Made by a program: the position numbers and the translations under genes | Shown: piece after piece, positions 13,703-20,769 of the stretch | Numbering within the stretch: position 1 is the stretch's first letter | How the letters are laid out: each line of letters starts with the position of its first letter | IMG/VR virus record: IMGVR_UViG_3300047476_000983 | Coordinates: 1-22,637 of that record | DNA from: a virus | Strand: one strand, 5' to 3' | DNA length: 22,637 bases | Notes under the pieces: model-generated | Databases searched by the model: none | The model's input: only the letters and a program-made list of their open reading frames with translations | Told to the model about the DNA's origin: nothing

Positions 13703-13860
13703 GTTTGTGGGATAACTTAGCAGCCTCTCTGCTTATTGCTTTCATCGGGTTTCTGTTTGGCTGGATTTTCACGCACTCAGAAATCGCCACAGAGTGTCAA
13801 CGCCAAGGGAGTTTCTATGTCGGAGACAAGGACTTCAAATGCGAGGTGATCAAGCGATGA
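13699..13860 (+). CDS. Small single-pass membrane protein with external cysteines (53 aa)
   Basis: MSLWDNLAASLLIAFIGFLF gives one transmembrane helix of about residues 7-25 (to GWIF), followed by a soluble tail with two cysteines (TECQRQGSFYVGDKDFKCEV). The tail would be periplasmic if the N terminus is inside, and Cys33 and Cys48 could form a disulfide. The 'C..QGSFYVGDKxFxC' pattern is common in short phage inner-membrane proteins. ATGA overlaps on both sides tie it to its neighbours. Function unknown. Confidence 0.75.
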   Translation: MSLWDNLAASLLIAFIGFLFGWIFTHSEIATECQRQGSFYVGDKDFKCEVIKR

Positions 13861-14228
13861 CTACACAACATAAAGCCTTGCAAGTGCCGCTGTACGAACT
13901 GCTTGAGGCCGTTCCTAAAGACACCCGTATCGGCGTTCACGATAGCGATGAATGGAATGCAGGAACAACTTGGCATCCTGTTGGCGCAATGTGTCATCAA
14001 GCCGCCGCCGAACTACGCCGACTTCAAGAGGTGAATACTGAGTTGGTGGAGGCGTTGAAAGAGCTGCTTTTTGAAGAAGAAACACAAGATAACGGATTAA
14101 CTGAAGCGGTAATAATGTCTAATGATGAGTTTGTAAAATTTATGCGTGAAAGTGTGCGCAGCTATGAATCAGCAAAGGAAAAAGCACGTAAAGCTATCGC
14201 CAACGCTACAGGAGAAAACAATGGCTAA
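13857..14228 (+). CDS. Phage protein with AxATGE-type tail (123 aa)
   Basis: The start is ATG 13857 (ATGA overlap with the previous stop); upstream codons belong to the membrane-protein gene. The N-terminal part has VPLYELLEAVPKDTRIGVHD and a WHPVGAMCHQAAAELRRLQE helix; the C-terminal half is helical, ending YESAKEKARKAIANATGENN. That ending, and the 'NTELVEALKELL' helix, recur in the 14417 gene and the 21760 gene of this window, so this is a family of related phage proteins of unknown role. Codon use in its second half is more AT-rich than that of its neighbours. Confidence 0.75.
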   Translation: MTTQHKALQVPLYELLEAVPKDTRIGVHDSDEWNAGTTWHPVGAMCHQAAAELRRLQEVNTELVEALKELLFEEETQDNGLTEAVIMSNDEFVKFMRESVRSYESAKEKARKAIANATGENNG

Positions 14229-14424
14229 GTTACCTTACACAATCACTATTTGCCCAGATGAGCCGAACCCTAAGCAGTTCACAGCGATGACATCACAGCT
14301 AGTCAACGCGCTAAGGTTTGGGTACGACATGACCATCAATCAGAATCAATACATCTGGCCTGCTGGCAGCAAAGGCGCAACGCAGATAAACACCCACAAA
14401 GAAAAAGGTGATGCCAATGAGTAA
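14221..14424 (+). CDS. Small phage protein (67 aa), unknown function
   Basis: ATG 14221 follows AGGAGAAAAC, and the stop overlaps the next start by 8 bases. The sequence MAKLPYTITICPDEPNPKQF, TAMTSQLVNALRFGYDMTIN, then a Trp-Pro turn and a basic tail suggests a small alpha/beta fold. No membrane segment or motif is visible. A longer in-frame extension to 14146 is the other-frame shadow of the previous gene. Confidence 0.7.
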   Translation: MAKLPYTITICPDEPNPKQFTAMTSQLVNALRFGYDMTINQNQYIWPAGSKGATQINTHKEKGDANE

Positions 14425-14668
14425 ATTTACTCCGGGGCCATGGCGGTATTGGTGGGAAGAAGGGTATGTCGGAGAAATCAATTCTGCAAATGGCAAGCTT
14501 GTGGCTGGGTTTGATACTGAGCCAAATGAGGCTGACGCTCGTTTAATTGCTGCCGCACCTGAATTATTGGGGGCGTTGATGATGTTAGACATACGTGGTG
14601 GACTTGGGCTGCAAACGCATGAATACATACGCTCAATTATCACCAAAGCTACAGGAGAACAACAATGA
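14417..14668 (+). CDS. Conserved phage protein of the 'FTPGPW...RLIAAAPELL' type (83 aa)
   Basis: Starts MSKFTPGPWRYWWEEGYVGE and continues with NEADARLIAAAPELLGALMM, a signature seen across many unrelated phages and prophages in proteins of unknown role. The end ITKATGEQQ resembles the tails of the 13857 and 21760 genes. ATG 14417 is preferred over GTG 14408 and ATG 14411 because AAAAAGG lies at the right distance and the signature begins there. ATGA overlap with the next gene. Confidence 0.8.
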   Translation: MSKFTPGPWRYWWEEGYVGEINSANGKLVAGFDTEPNEADARLIAAAPELLGALMMLDIRGGLGLQTHEYIRSIITKATGEQQ

Positions 14669-14865
14669 CACCGAAAGAGATCAACGATTTGAAGAAAGAG
14701 CACAACCGCTTAATGGAAGATGGTCAAGAGTTGTATGCCAAGGTTATGTTCCTGCACTCGCAGTGCCTTACGCTGCAGAAGCAGATCCAAGAAGCTGAGG
14801 GTGATGACTACGATCCGATCCCGCTGATCTTTGGCGCTGGGTTTTGGATTGATCCAGATTTGTGA
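14665..14865 (+). CDS. Small coiled-coil phage protein (66 aa)
   Basis: MTPKEINDLKKEHNRLMEDG, then ELYAKVMFLHSQCLTLQKQI form one long heptad-like helix with hydrophobic positions at regular spacing; the last 20 residues (DDYDPIPLIFGAGFWIDPDL) are acidic and aromatic. Probably a small dimer. The start shares an ATGA with the previous stop. Function unknown. Confidence 0.7.
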   Translation: MTPKEINDLKKEHNRLMEDGQELYAKVMFLHSQCLTLQKQIQEAEGDDYDPIPLIFGAGFWIDPDL

Positions 14866-14872
14866 GGCAGCC

Positions 14873-15235
14873 ATGACCATCACACTAACACGCGAGGAGG
14901 CGCAGCAGGTGCTGGATGCGTTGGTATTTTCTACACCATCAGGACTTGGGCCTGCTGAAGTATATAAGGACGCTGTTGTGTTACTTCAAAATCGACTCGC
15001 GCAGCCTGAACCGGAAGAAGTTAAGTGGTGGTTCATGCGCGACAACCACACGTTTCGCAGGCTAACTGGCACGGTCGATGAAATGGTAGGCGCTGTAGCC
15101 GAAGAGATCGTTGCCGGTTACACCAGCGGTTCGCTGTTTTCTCGCCCAGACAGCGGTTCGATCCACTGCGACTACAAGCAAACAGCAAAGTTTATCGAAG
15201 ACTGTCGCACCATGCTGCGGGAGAAGAACACATGA
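14873..15235 (+). CDS. Phage protein with 'TREEAQQ' N terminus (120 aa)
   Basis: ATG 14873 follows GAGGC; a longer frame upstream is the shadow of the preceding gene. MTITLTREEAQQVLDALVFS resembles the start of the 15714 gene (MFTREEAQQLMDLFDML), indicating two related N-terminal helices in one operon. The middle carries VKWWFMRDNHTFRRLTGTVD and the end a Cys-containing helix (FIEDCRTMLREK). Widespread phage family in appearance; no function known to me. Confidence 0.75.
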   Translation: MTITLTREEAQQVLDALVFSTPSGLGPAEVYKDAVVLLQNRLAQPEPEEVKWWFMRDNHTFRRLTGTVDEMVGAVAEEIVAGYTSGSLFSRPDSGSIHCDYKQTAKFIEDCRTMLREKNT

Positions 15236-15717
15236 ACCGTCGAGGATTTTTAGGTGCCATGCTTGGCCTCGCTGCAGCACCAGCGATTGTCAAAGCAGAG
15301 AACCTCATGAAGCTGTGGGTGCCCTCGCAAGAGATCATCACCGACCCATACGCTGATTTGGGTGACAACTACACTGTTGAAACATGGATGCGGCCGGACG
15401 ACAGCATGGCCGCTTCTCTGGCTGGCGTTGCGATGAACCAGTGGTATCACGTATCTATCAGCTCATCGCACGGTGTGCAGACAAAAAGAATTAATGGCGT
15501 TGCTGTTGATGGTCACCCGCTGTTTGAATCCTTCGATCACGTTATCGCGCCTGTCATAAAAGACAAAACGATCATTCTCGATACACCGAAATACGACGGC
15601 CTGATCAGTGACCTGCGGTTAAGCAAAGGCGTAGCGCGCAAGGACGGCGGGTTCGAAGCAAAGAAAAAATCTGAACTCAGTGAGACGATCGGGTTATACC
15701 TTGGAGGAAGACGATGA
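15232..15717 (+). CDS. Tat-signal LamG/concanavalin-like exported phage protein
   Basis: 161 residues. The N terminus MNRRGFLGAMLGLAAAPAIV is a twin-arginine (Tat) signal with RRGFLG and a hydrophobic core; cleavage is plausible after Ala22 (IVKA|E). The mature part looks like a LamG-type beta sandwich: NYTVETWMRPDD, a central NQWYHVSIS, INGVAVDGH, and the hallmark ISDLRLSKGVAR near residues 125-136. Such domains bind sugars or proteins. Export as a folded protein to the periplasm would suit an envelope or superinfection-exclusion role, but that is inference. ATGA overlaps flank it. The domain is shorter than a full LamG (about 110 rather than 150 or more residues). Confidence 0.75.
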   Translation: MNRRGFLGAMLGLAAAPAIVKAENLMKLWVPSQEIITDPYADLGDNYTVETWMRPDDSMAASLAGVAMNQWYHVSISSSHGVQTKRINGVAVDGHPLFESFDHVIAPVIKDKTIILDTPKYDGLISDLRLSKGVARKDGGFEAKKKSELSETIGLYLGGRR

Positions 15718-15941
15718 TAATGTTCACTCGCGAAGAAGCGCAGCAATTGATGGACCTGTTCGATATGCTTGATCCTTATGACGCCTTCTCTGATGTGCGG
15801 GGGATTCTGTACACCAAATTACTTGCACACGATCCTGTGCGGGTTTCACCGAACGAGTTTATCGCAGCAGCGACCGGCAAAGAAAACCTTACTGGCATGC
15901 CCGTGATGTGGGCTGAATGGCCTACTCGGGAAACAGCATGA
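15714..15941 (+). CDS. Small phage protein with 'TREEAQQ' N terminus (75 aa)
   Basis: MIMFTREEAQQLMDLFDMLD shares its N-terminal helix with the 14873 gene; the remainder (ILYTKLLAHDPVRVSPNEFI, then MPVMWAEWPTRETA) is not recognised. ATG 15714 follows GGAGG by 5 bases; the in-frame ATG at 15720 is the alternative. Both ends share ATGA with neighbours. Function unknown. Confidence 0.7.
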   Translation: MIMFTREEAQQLMDLFDMLDPYDAFSDVRGILYTKLLAHDPVRVSPNEFIAAATGKENLTGMPVMWAEWPTRETA

Positions 15942-16144
15942 CCGACCCGACACAAGTCACCACTGATCAGCTGATGTTCCGTGATCCTGATATCGATCCG
16001 CCGCCGCGTGCACAGTCGATGCTGTTGCTGAACCCGGGCGGTGTGCTGATTGTCGGTACGTGGACTGATGACTGTTTGGGTTGGTGCCCGAAACCAAAAA
16101 TACCAATGAGCATTAAAAACAAAATGACGAGGGGGCAAGCGTGA
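15938..16144 (+). CDS. Conserved phage protein of the 'DIDPPPRAQSMLLLN' type (68 aa)
   Basis: The start ATG 15938 forms an ATGA with the previous stop; upstream codons belong to the other gene. MTDPTQVTTDQLMFRDPDID, then PPPRAQSMLLLNPGGVLIVG, then TWTDDCLGWCPKPKIPMSIK is a recurrent small phage protein with a single beta-sheet core and a paired Trp/Cys (CLGWCPKP). Similar proteins occur in many gammaproteobacterial phages without a known function. The stop overlaps the PrimPol start region. Confidence 0.8.
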   Translation: MTDPTQVTTDQLMFRDPDIDPPPRAQSMLLLNPGGVLIVGTWTDDCLGWCPKPKIPMSIKNKMTRGQA

Positions 16145-18471
16145 TGGACACAAAGCCAAGCGTGCTACCTGTAAAGCTTGAGAATATCCCAGACAGTTTG
16201 AAGGCGATGAACTGCTGGGTGATGTGGGCTTACACGAAGCGACGCAATAAGAATACCGGCGAAGAGAAGTGGGCGAAGGTGCCGTACCAGATCGACGGGC
16301 AGCCGGCCAGTAGTACGAACGCGGCGACGTGGTGCAGCTACAGCGATGCCGTTGACGCGCTGGTGTTGGGCGAGATCGAGTTCGATGGCCTCGGTTTCAT
16401 GCTCGGCCCAGAAGTGCAGGGCATCGACCTTGATGATTGCAGAAGCGAGGACGGTGAGCTGTCCGAGCTTGCGCTTGAGACGCTCGATCGTGTGCAGGGT
16501 TACGCCGAGGTCAGCCCGTCAGGCACGGGCATCAAGATATTCAGCCGCACGAACCTTGACGGCGGTCGGGCAGACAAGCAGCAGGGCGTTGAGCTGTACC
16601 GCGAAGGGCGGTATTTCACCGTGACCGGGCACCGCATTGGCGACGCGCATGGTGATCTACCTGAGACCGTGCAAGACCTCGACTGGCTGGTGCAAAAGGT
16701 ATGGGGCGAGAAGATGGCCGGCGCTGTGCTGACCAATGATCGCGAAGAGCTGGAGCTGATGCTTTACCGCGCGCCGCTGGAGGACTGGGACGCGGACAGG
16801 ATACGGGACGAGGTCGCGCCCTACCTTGATCTGGATATGCACTACGAGGACTGGATCAGGGTCGGGCAGGCGCTGTACCACCAGTTCGACGGAGAGCTGG
16901 AAGGGTTCGAACTGTGGGACGAGATGTTCGTCGACTCGCCGAAGTACGGCGGCAGTGATTACGGGTGGGAGCGTTGGCGGTCGTTCAAGACACAGCGCGC
17001 GTCAGGTCGAGGCCCTGTGACACTGGCGTCGGTGCTGAAGATGGTCAAAGAAAAGCGGCAAGAAGCAAAGCGCAGCGAGCGCGACAAGCTGATGGCCGAA
17101 TTGATGAAGAGTATTGAAGACACGACCGACCCTCGCGACCTGCAGGAAAAGGTTGCTGCCAAGGTGGCGAACGGGTCGGAGCTGTCAGACGTCGAGCGGG
17201 AACAGATCGCCGGCGCGATCCAATCGAGGGGTCGCGCACTGGGCGTGAAGCTGGAGATATCCACGGTCAGGGGATGGGTGCGGGCTCGGGTCAAGGGGTC
17301 TGGCGGGTTCGTGCATCTGAACGACGACGGGCATCCGCTGTGCACGCTGGAGAACTTCCGCGCCCTGCTGGAGCGATTGCAGTGGGTCGTGCGGTACAAC
17401 GTGATCAAGAAGTCGATCGAGGTACTGATCCCGGGTGCCGAGTTCACGCGGGACAATCGAGACAATGCGGCGCTGGCATGCGTGCTGTCGGAGTGCGAGA
17501 AGGTGCGCATGCCGACAAAGCATGTGGCGCAGTACCTGATCAAGGTCGCCGACGAGAACCAATACAACCCGGTCGGGACTTGGATCATGAGCAAACCTTG
17601 GGACGGCACGTCAAGGCTGGAAGAGTTCTTCGACACCGTGCAGTCCCCGTCTACCCTGAAAAAGAAACTCATGCGCAAGTGGCTGCTGCAAAGCGTGGCC
17701 GCAGCGATGTCGCCGGACGGGATCGCGGGTCAGGGGATTCTGGTGTTTGTGGGGCCGCAGAATATCGGCAAGACGACATGGTTTCAAAGGCTCGCGCCGA
17801 GCGATCTGGACGTCGTCATGACCGGACACACGCTCGACCTCAAGAGCAAAGACTCGACCTTCATCGCGCTGACCTACTGGATCGTGGAGCTGGGCGAGCT
17901 GGATGCGACATTCAAAAAGTCCGAAGTGTCGGCCATGAAGGCTTTCGTCACGCAGCCGGTAGACAAACTGCGGCGCCCCTATGCGGCCGTCGAGTCGTCG
18001 TTCGGCAGACGTACGGTGTTCGGCGGGAGCGTCAACGAAGAGCAATTCTTAAACGACTCTACCGGCAACCGGCGGTACTTCACGATCCCCGTGACGGGGT
18101 TCTCTTTCAATCACGGGATCGACATGCAGCAGCTGTGGGCCGAAGCCCTGCATCTGTGGCAGAGCGGGGAAGTTTTCTATCTGACAATGGACGAGGTCGC
18201 TGAGCTCAATGAGCACAACGAGTCTTTCCTGACCGTCGACCCGATCGAAGAGCGGATCGCGGGAGGGTACAGCTGGGGTGATCACGTCACGATGTGGGAC
18301 TGGGTGACGGCCTCCGAATCGCTGATACGGGTTGGCGTCAGAGAACCGACGAAGACCCAAACCATAACGGCGTCGGCGGCCTTGCGACGTTTGAACGGGG
18401 GTCAGCGCCGTCGTGCAAACGGTAAGACCCTGTTCGCGGTACCTTCTGGCACGAATGAGTTCTTGGAATGA
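16144..18471 (+). CDS. PrimPol-VapE fusion: DNA primase-polymerase plus helicase
   Basis: 775 residues from ATG 16144 (a GTG at 16141 gives one more; a GAGGGGG site suits either). Residues of about 1-190 are an archaeo-eukaryotic-type PrimPol domain: GIDLDDC (Asp96, Asp98), SPSGTGIK (125-132) and YFTVTGH (His164), as in NrS-1-like enzymes. Residues of about 203-300 look like PriCT-2 (EDWIRVGQALYHQFDGE, then WERWRSFK). Residues of about 480-700 are a VapE-type superfamily 3 helicase: Walker A GPQNIGKTT (538-546), Walker B VELGEL (582-587) and GSVNEEQFLNDSTGNRR (629-645), where Arg644/645 could serve as the arginine finger. It primes and unwinds phage DNA. The candidate origin lies just downstream. 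Confidence 0.95.
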   Translation: MDTKPSVLPVKLENIPDSLKAMNCWVMWAYTKRRNKNTGEEKWAKVPYQIDGQPASSTNAATWCSYSDAVDALVLGEIEFDGLGFMLGPEVQGIDLDDCRSEDGELSELALETLDRVQGYAEVSPSGTGIKIFSRTNLDGGRADKQQGVELYREGRYFTVTGHRIGDAHGDLPETVQDLDWLVQKVWGEKMAGAVLTNDREELELMLYRAPLEDWDADRIRDEVAPYLDLDMHYEDWIRVGQALYHQFDGELEGFELWDEMFVDSPKYGGSDYGWERWRSFKTQRASGRGPVTLASVLKMVKEKRQEAKRSERDKLMAELMKSIEDTTDPRDLQEKVAAKVANGSELSDVEREQIAGAIQSRGRALGVKLEISTVRGWVRARVKGSGGFVHLNDDGHPLCTLENFRALLERLQWVVRYNVIKKSIEVLIPGAEFTRDNRDNAALACVLSECEKVRMPTKHVAQYLIKVADENQYNPVGTWIMSKPWDGTSRLEEFFDTVQSPSTLKKKLMRKWLLQSVAAAMSPDGIAGQGILVFVGPQNIGKTTWFQRLAPSDLDVVMTGHTLDLKSKDSTFIALTYWIVELGELDATFKKSEVSAMKAFVTQPVDKLRRPYAAVESSFGRRTVFGGSVNEEQFLNDSTGNRRYFTIPVTGFSFNHGIDMQQLWAEALHLWQSGEVFYLTMDEVAELNEHNESFLTVDPIEERIAGGYSWGDHVTMWDWVTASESLIRVGVREPTKTQTITASAALRRLNGGQRRRANGKTLFAVPSGTNEFLE

Positions 18472-18561
18472 GTGCATTAGTGGGGGTAATGCACTGTCTA
18501 ATGCACTGGGGTAATGCACTGGTCAAAAGCCGCATGAATACTAGGTTTTACTAACTTATAG

Positions 18562-18588
18562 TGTATTAGTGTAATACTTACTAATACA
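18562..18588. repeat. Inverted repeat in the AT-rich core
   Basis: TGTATTAG (18562-18569) and CTAATACA (18581-18588) form a perfect 8-bp inverted repeat with an 11-base spacer. It could be a binding site for a dimeric protein or a small cruciform. Confidence 0.7.
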
Positions 18589-18592
18589 ACTG

Positions 18593-18641
18593 TAGTAAAG
18601 GTATATAAATAAAAAAGGGGGATTTACCTAGTAAAGGTATA
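18593..18641. repeat. 13-bp direct repeat TAGTAAAGGTATA
   Basis: Exact copies at 18593-18605 and 18629-18641, 36 bases apart, in the AT-rich core between the two iteron groups. Neither copy resembles the TAATGCACTG iterons, so a second binding protein may be involved. Confidence 0.75.
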
Positions 18642-18702
18642 GGAAATGATATGCACTGCACTGCACTAATGCACTGTACTGCCCTAATGCACTGGGACTG
18701 GA

Positions 18703-18969
18703 ATGCGTGAGATAAAAGTTGAGAACAGGTTGAAGCAAAGGACTGAAGCGGCGGGCGGGATGTGCATCAAGCTGGTCGTGCTGGCGCTGGGCGGTTTACC
18801 AGACCGTTTGGTTTTGCTTCCGAAAGGGAAGATTATGTTTGTAGAATTGAAAGCACCGGCCAAAGGCCCGACCCCGTTGCAGGTTTACATGCACGGCAAG
18901 ATCAGGGCACTGGGTTTCGAAGTCCATGTGGTCAATACCTTGGAGGGTGTCGATGCACTTTTCACCTGA
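18703..18969 (+). CDS. VRR-NUC domain nuclease
   Basis: 88 residues, the usual length for stand-alone phage VRR-NUC proteins. Catalytic pattern of the PD-(D/E)XK fold: Glu7, GLPDRLVLLP (Asp34), FVELKAP (Glu48, Lys50), then PLQ (Gln60) and a final GFEVHVVNTLEG strand-helix. In this family such proteins cut branched DNA, including Holliday-like structures. The ATG at 18703 has only a weak GGGACTGG upstream, because the iterons run up to it, so expression may be linked to events at the candidate origin. It overlaps the SNF2 helicase gene by 17 bases, the usual phage arrangement. Confidence 0.92.
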   Translation: MREIKVENRLKQRTEAAGGMCIKLVVLALGGLPDRLVLLPKGKIMFVELKAPAKGPTPLQVYMHGKIRALGFEVHVVNTLEGVDALFT

Positions 18970-20284
18970 ACCTTTCCAGCAGGCGGCGATCGACCGCATG
19001 CTGACCATGGACTACCAGCTGCTGGCCTTGCGGATGGGCGGCGGCAAGACTGCGATCACGCTGACCGTGATCAATGAACTGATGTTCAACCGGTTCGAGA
19101 TCAGCAAGGTCTTGGTCGTCTGCCCGAAGCGGGTAGCGGAGCTGGTGTGGCACACCGAGGCGGAGAAGTGGGATCACACGAAGCACCTTCGCGTGGTGCG
19201 GGTTCTGGGCAGCCAGTATGAGCGCATCAGGGCACTGGCACTGGCGGCCGACGTGTATGTGATCAACCGGGAGAACTTCGTCTGGCTGGTCAACCTGTAC
19301 AAGAACTCGAAAGCGGCTTGGCCGTTTGACTGTGTGGTGATTGACGAGAACCGGGGATTCAAGGACAGGACGAGCGAGAGCTGGAAGCATGCGAACAAGA
19401 TCAGGCCGATGGTCGACCGCATGTACCTGCTGACCGGCACGCCGGCGCCGAACACGCTGCTTGAGCTGTGGCCGCAGGTCAGCATGCTGGATCGAGGTCA
19501 GCGGCTTGGCAAGACCCTTGGCGGTTACCGGGAGCGGTACTTCTTGCCGGACAAACGGAACGGGAACGTGATCTACACATGGCGCCTGAAGCAGGGTGCG
19601 GACAAGTTGATCTACAAGCAGGTCGCTGACGTGATGTTCCACGTCGAGAACGAGCACCAGCTGCCGGAGCGGACAGACAACGTGATCAAGGTCAGCTTCG
19701 ACATGAAGCGGTACAACGAGATCGAGGCGACCTATGTCAGCGGTTCTGTGGTGGCCGTCAATGCGGCTGTGCTGGCCGGCAAGCTTGCACAGATGGCCAA
19801 CGGCGCGGTGTACGACGATCAGGAGAACGTCGTGCCGATACACGACGCGAAGCTGGATGCACTGGGCGAGGTATTGGATCAGGGTGAGCCCGTGCTTTGC
19901 TTTACCACGTACGTGCACGACCAGCAGAGGATCATGAAGCGATTCCCGGAGGCCGTGAAGTTCGACGGCGAGAGAAGCATGAAGCTTTGGGCGGAAGGCA
20001 AGATCAAGCTTTTGCTGATGCACCCGGATTCGGGCGGGCATGGCGTTGACGGATTGCAGGAGCACGGTAACGTGATCGTGTGGTTTGGTTTGCCGTTCAG
20101 TCTGGACAAGTACGAGCAAGCCAGTGCGAGGCTGCACCGCAAGGGTCAGAAGAAACCAGTCACGGTGCATCACCTTGTGGCTGTCAATACAATCGACGAG
20201 AGAATCATGCAGGTCCTTCAGACGAAGGGCGACATGCAGCAGGCATTACTCGATGCGGTTAAACATTTACGGGAGAAGGTATGA
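18953..20284 (+). CDS. SNF2-family DEAD/DEAH-type helicase
   Basis: 443 residues from ATG 18953 (GGAGG upstream; the longer frame lacks a site). Superfamily 2 motifs in order: FQQAAIDRML (Q-motif-like region), Walker A RMGGGKT (27-33), motif Ia VVCPKRV (55-61), motif II VIDENRGFKD (DENR at 131-134; phage SNF2 proteins more often have DE followed by SSFKN), motif III LTGTPAPN (160-167), motif V SGGHGVDGLQ (360-369) and motif VI QASARLHRKGQ (389-399). It is an ATP-dependent DNA translocase that probably remodels forks or recombination intermediates with VRR-NUC. ATGA overlap with the next gene. Confidence 0.95.
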   Translation: MHFSPEPFQQAAIDRMLTMDYQLLALRMGGGKTAITLTVINELMFNRFEISKVLVVCPKRVAELVWHTEAEKWDHTKHLRVVRVLGSQYERIRALALAADVYVINRENFVWLVNLYKNSKAAWPFDCVVIDENRGFKDRTSESWKHANKIRPMVDRMYLLTGTPAPNTLLELWPQVSMLDRGQRLGKTLGGYRERYFLPDKRNGNVIYTWRLKQGADKLIYKQVADVMFHVENEHQLPERTDNVIKVSFDMKRYNEIEATYVSGSVVAVNAAVLAGKLAQMANGAVYDDQENVVPIHDAKLDALGEVLDQGEPVLCFTTYVHDQQRIMKRFPEAVKFDGERSMKLWAEGKIKLLLMHPDSGGHGVDGLQEHGNVIVWFGLPFSLDKYEQASARLHRKGQKKPVTVHHLVAVNTIDERIMQVLQTKGDMQQALLDAVKHLREKV

Positions 20285-20769
20285 GTTTGAACGAGAAGAT
20301 ATCTACAGCCCAGACGTCAGACAATCTGCGAGAGGTACCAGCAGAGGACATCGGAGACATTGACATCATACGAGCCTGCGGCATGGTTGGCGTGCAGATG
20401 CCACTGGGGCTTGCCTTATGGCGTTTGAAGTACAGCGCCGCGCACAGAGAATTTCCGACGGTGATTGATGGTCTACTGACGATGGTGCTGTCGAGGTTTC
20501 ATCGCGTGGACGGATTGAAGACGACGCACAAGGTCGTGCGGCATTGGCTGGATGATGTGTGCAAGCCTTGTAACGGGAGAGGGTACGACGTGATACCCGG
20601 CACGCCTGTGTTAGATCAGAAGCAGTGCGAGCATTGTGGCGGGCAAGGACGCGTCAAGCTGCCGGAGCCGGATGACGCGTCCCTGTGGTTGCTGGATGAG
20701 ATTGCAAGGATGGAGCGTGAAGTCGCGAGTGCGATATCACGCAAGCTTAATTCACGGCTTGATCTGTGA
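20281..20769 (+). CDS. DnaJ-type zinc-ribbon phage protein, possibly an antiterminator-like factor
   Basis: 162 residues. A helical N-terminal half (LALWRLKYSAAHREFPTVID, then VVRHWLDDVC) leads to two CxxCxGxG units: CKPCNGRG (Cys94, Cys97) and CEHCGGQG (Cys116, Cys119), the zinc-binding pattern of DnaJ and of several phage late-gene factors. It is the last gene of the rightward operon, where lambda-type phages often keep Q-like antiterminators, but no sequence feature proves that role. The start shares an ATGA with SNF2. Its last 23 bases overlap the end of the convergent HTH gene. Confidence 0.75.
   Translation: MSLNEKISTAQTSDNLREVPAEDIGDIDIIRACGMVGVQMPLGLALWRLKYSAAHREFPTVIDGLLTMVLSRFHRVDGLKTTHKVVRHWLDDVCKPCNGRGYDVIPGTPVLDQKQCEHCGGQGRVKLPEPDDASLWLLDEIARMEREVASAISRKLNSRLDL

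Larger units (their letters stand above)
18471..18702. other. Candidate replication origin: TAATGCACTG iterons around an AT-rich core
   Basis: A 230-base gene-free stretch. TAATGCACTG occurs at 18487-18496, 18499-18508, 18512-18521, 18667-18676 and 18685-18694; an inverted AGTGCATTA is at 18471-18479 and a partial ATGCACTG at 18651-18658. Between the two groups (about 18540-18650) the DNA is very AT-rich, unlike everything around it. The core holds a 13-base direct repeat and an inverted repeat listed separately. Iterons beside an easily melted region next to the primase-helicase gene fit a phage origin, with the iterons as initiator sites. A transcriptional control region is the alternative. 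Confidence 0.6.

Noticed and set aside
16959-17678. 239-codon minus-strand frame and a 309-codon plus-strand frame (17274-18203) within PrimPol-VapE
   Set aside because: Both are other-frame shadows with no recognisable domains, inside a gene whose PrimPol and helicase motifs are unmistakable.
18471-18702. Possible CRISPR array (repeated 10-mers)
   Set aside because: Repeats are only 10 bases, unevenly spaced, lack 25-40 base spacers and there are no cas genes nearby. Iterons explain them better.
18962-20173. Long 403-codon open frame on the minus strand
   Set aside because: It lies entirely opposite the SNF2 helicase, whose motifs are complete. Its Leu/Val/Arg/His-rich translation is a by-product of codon bias.
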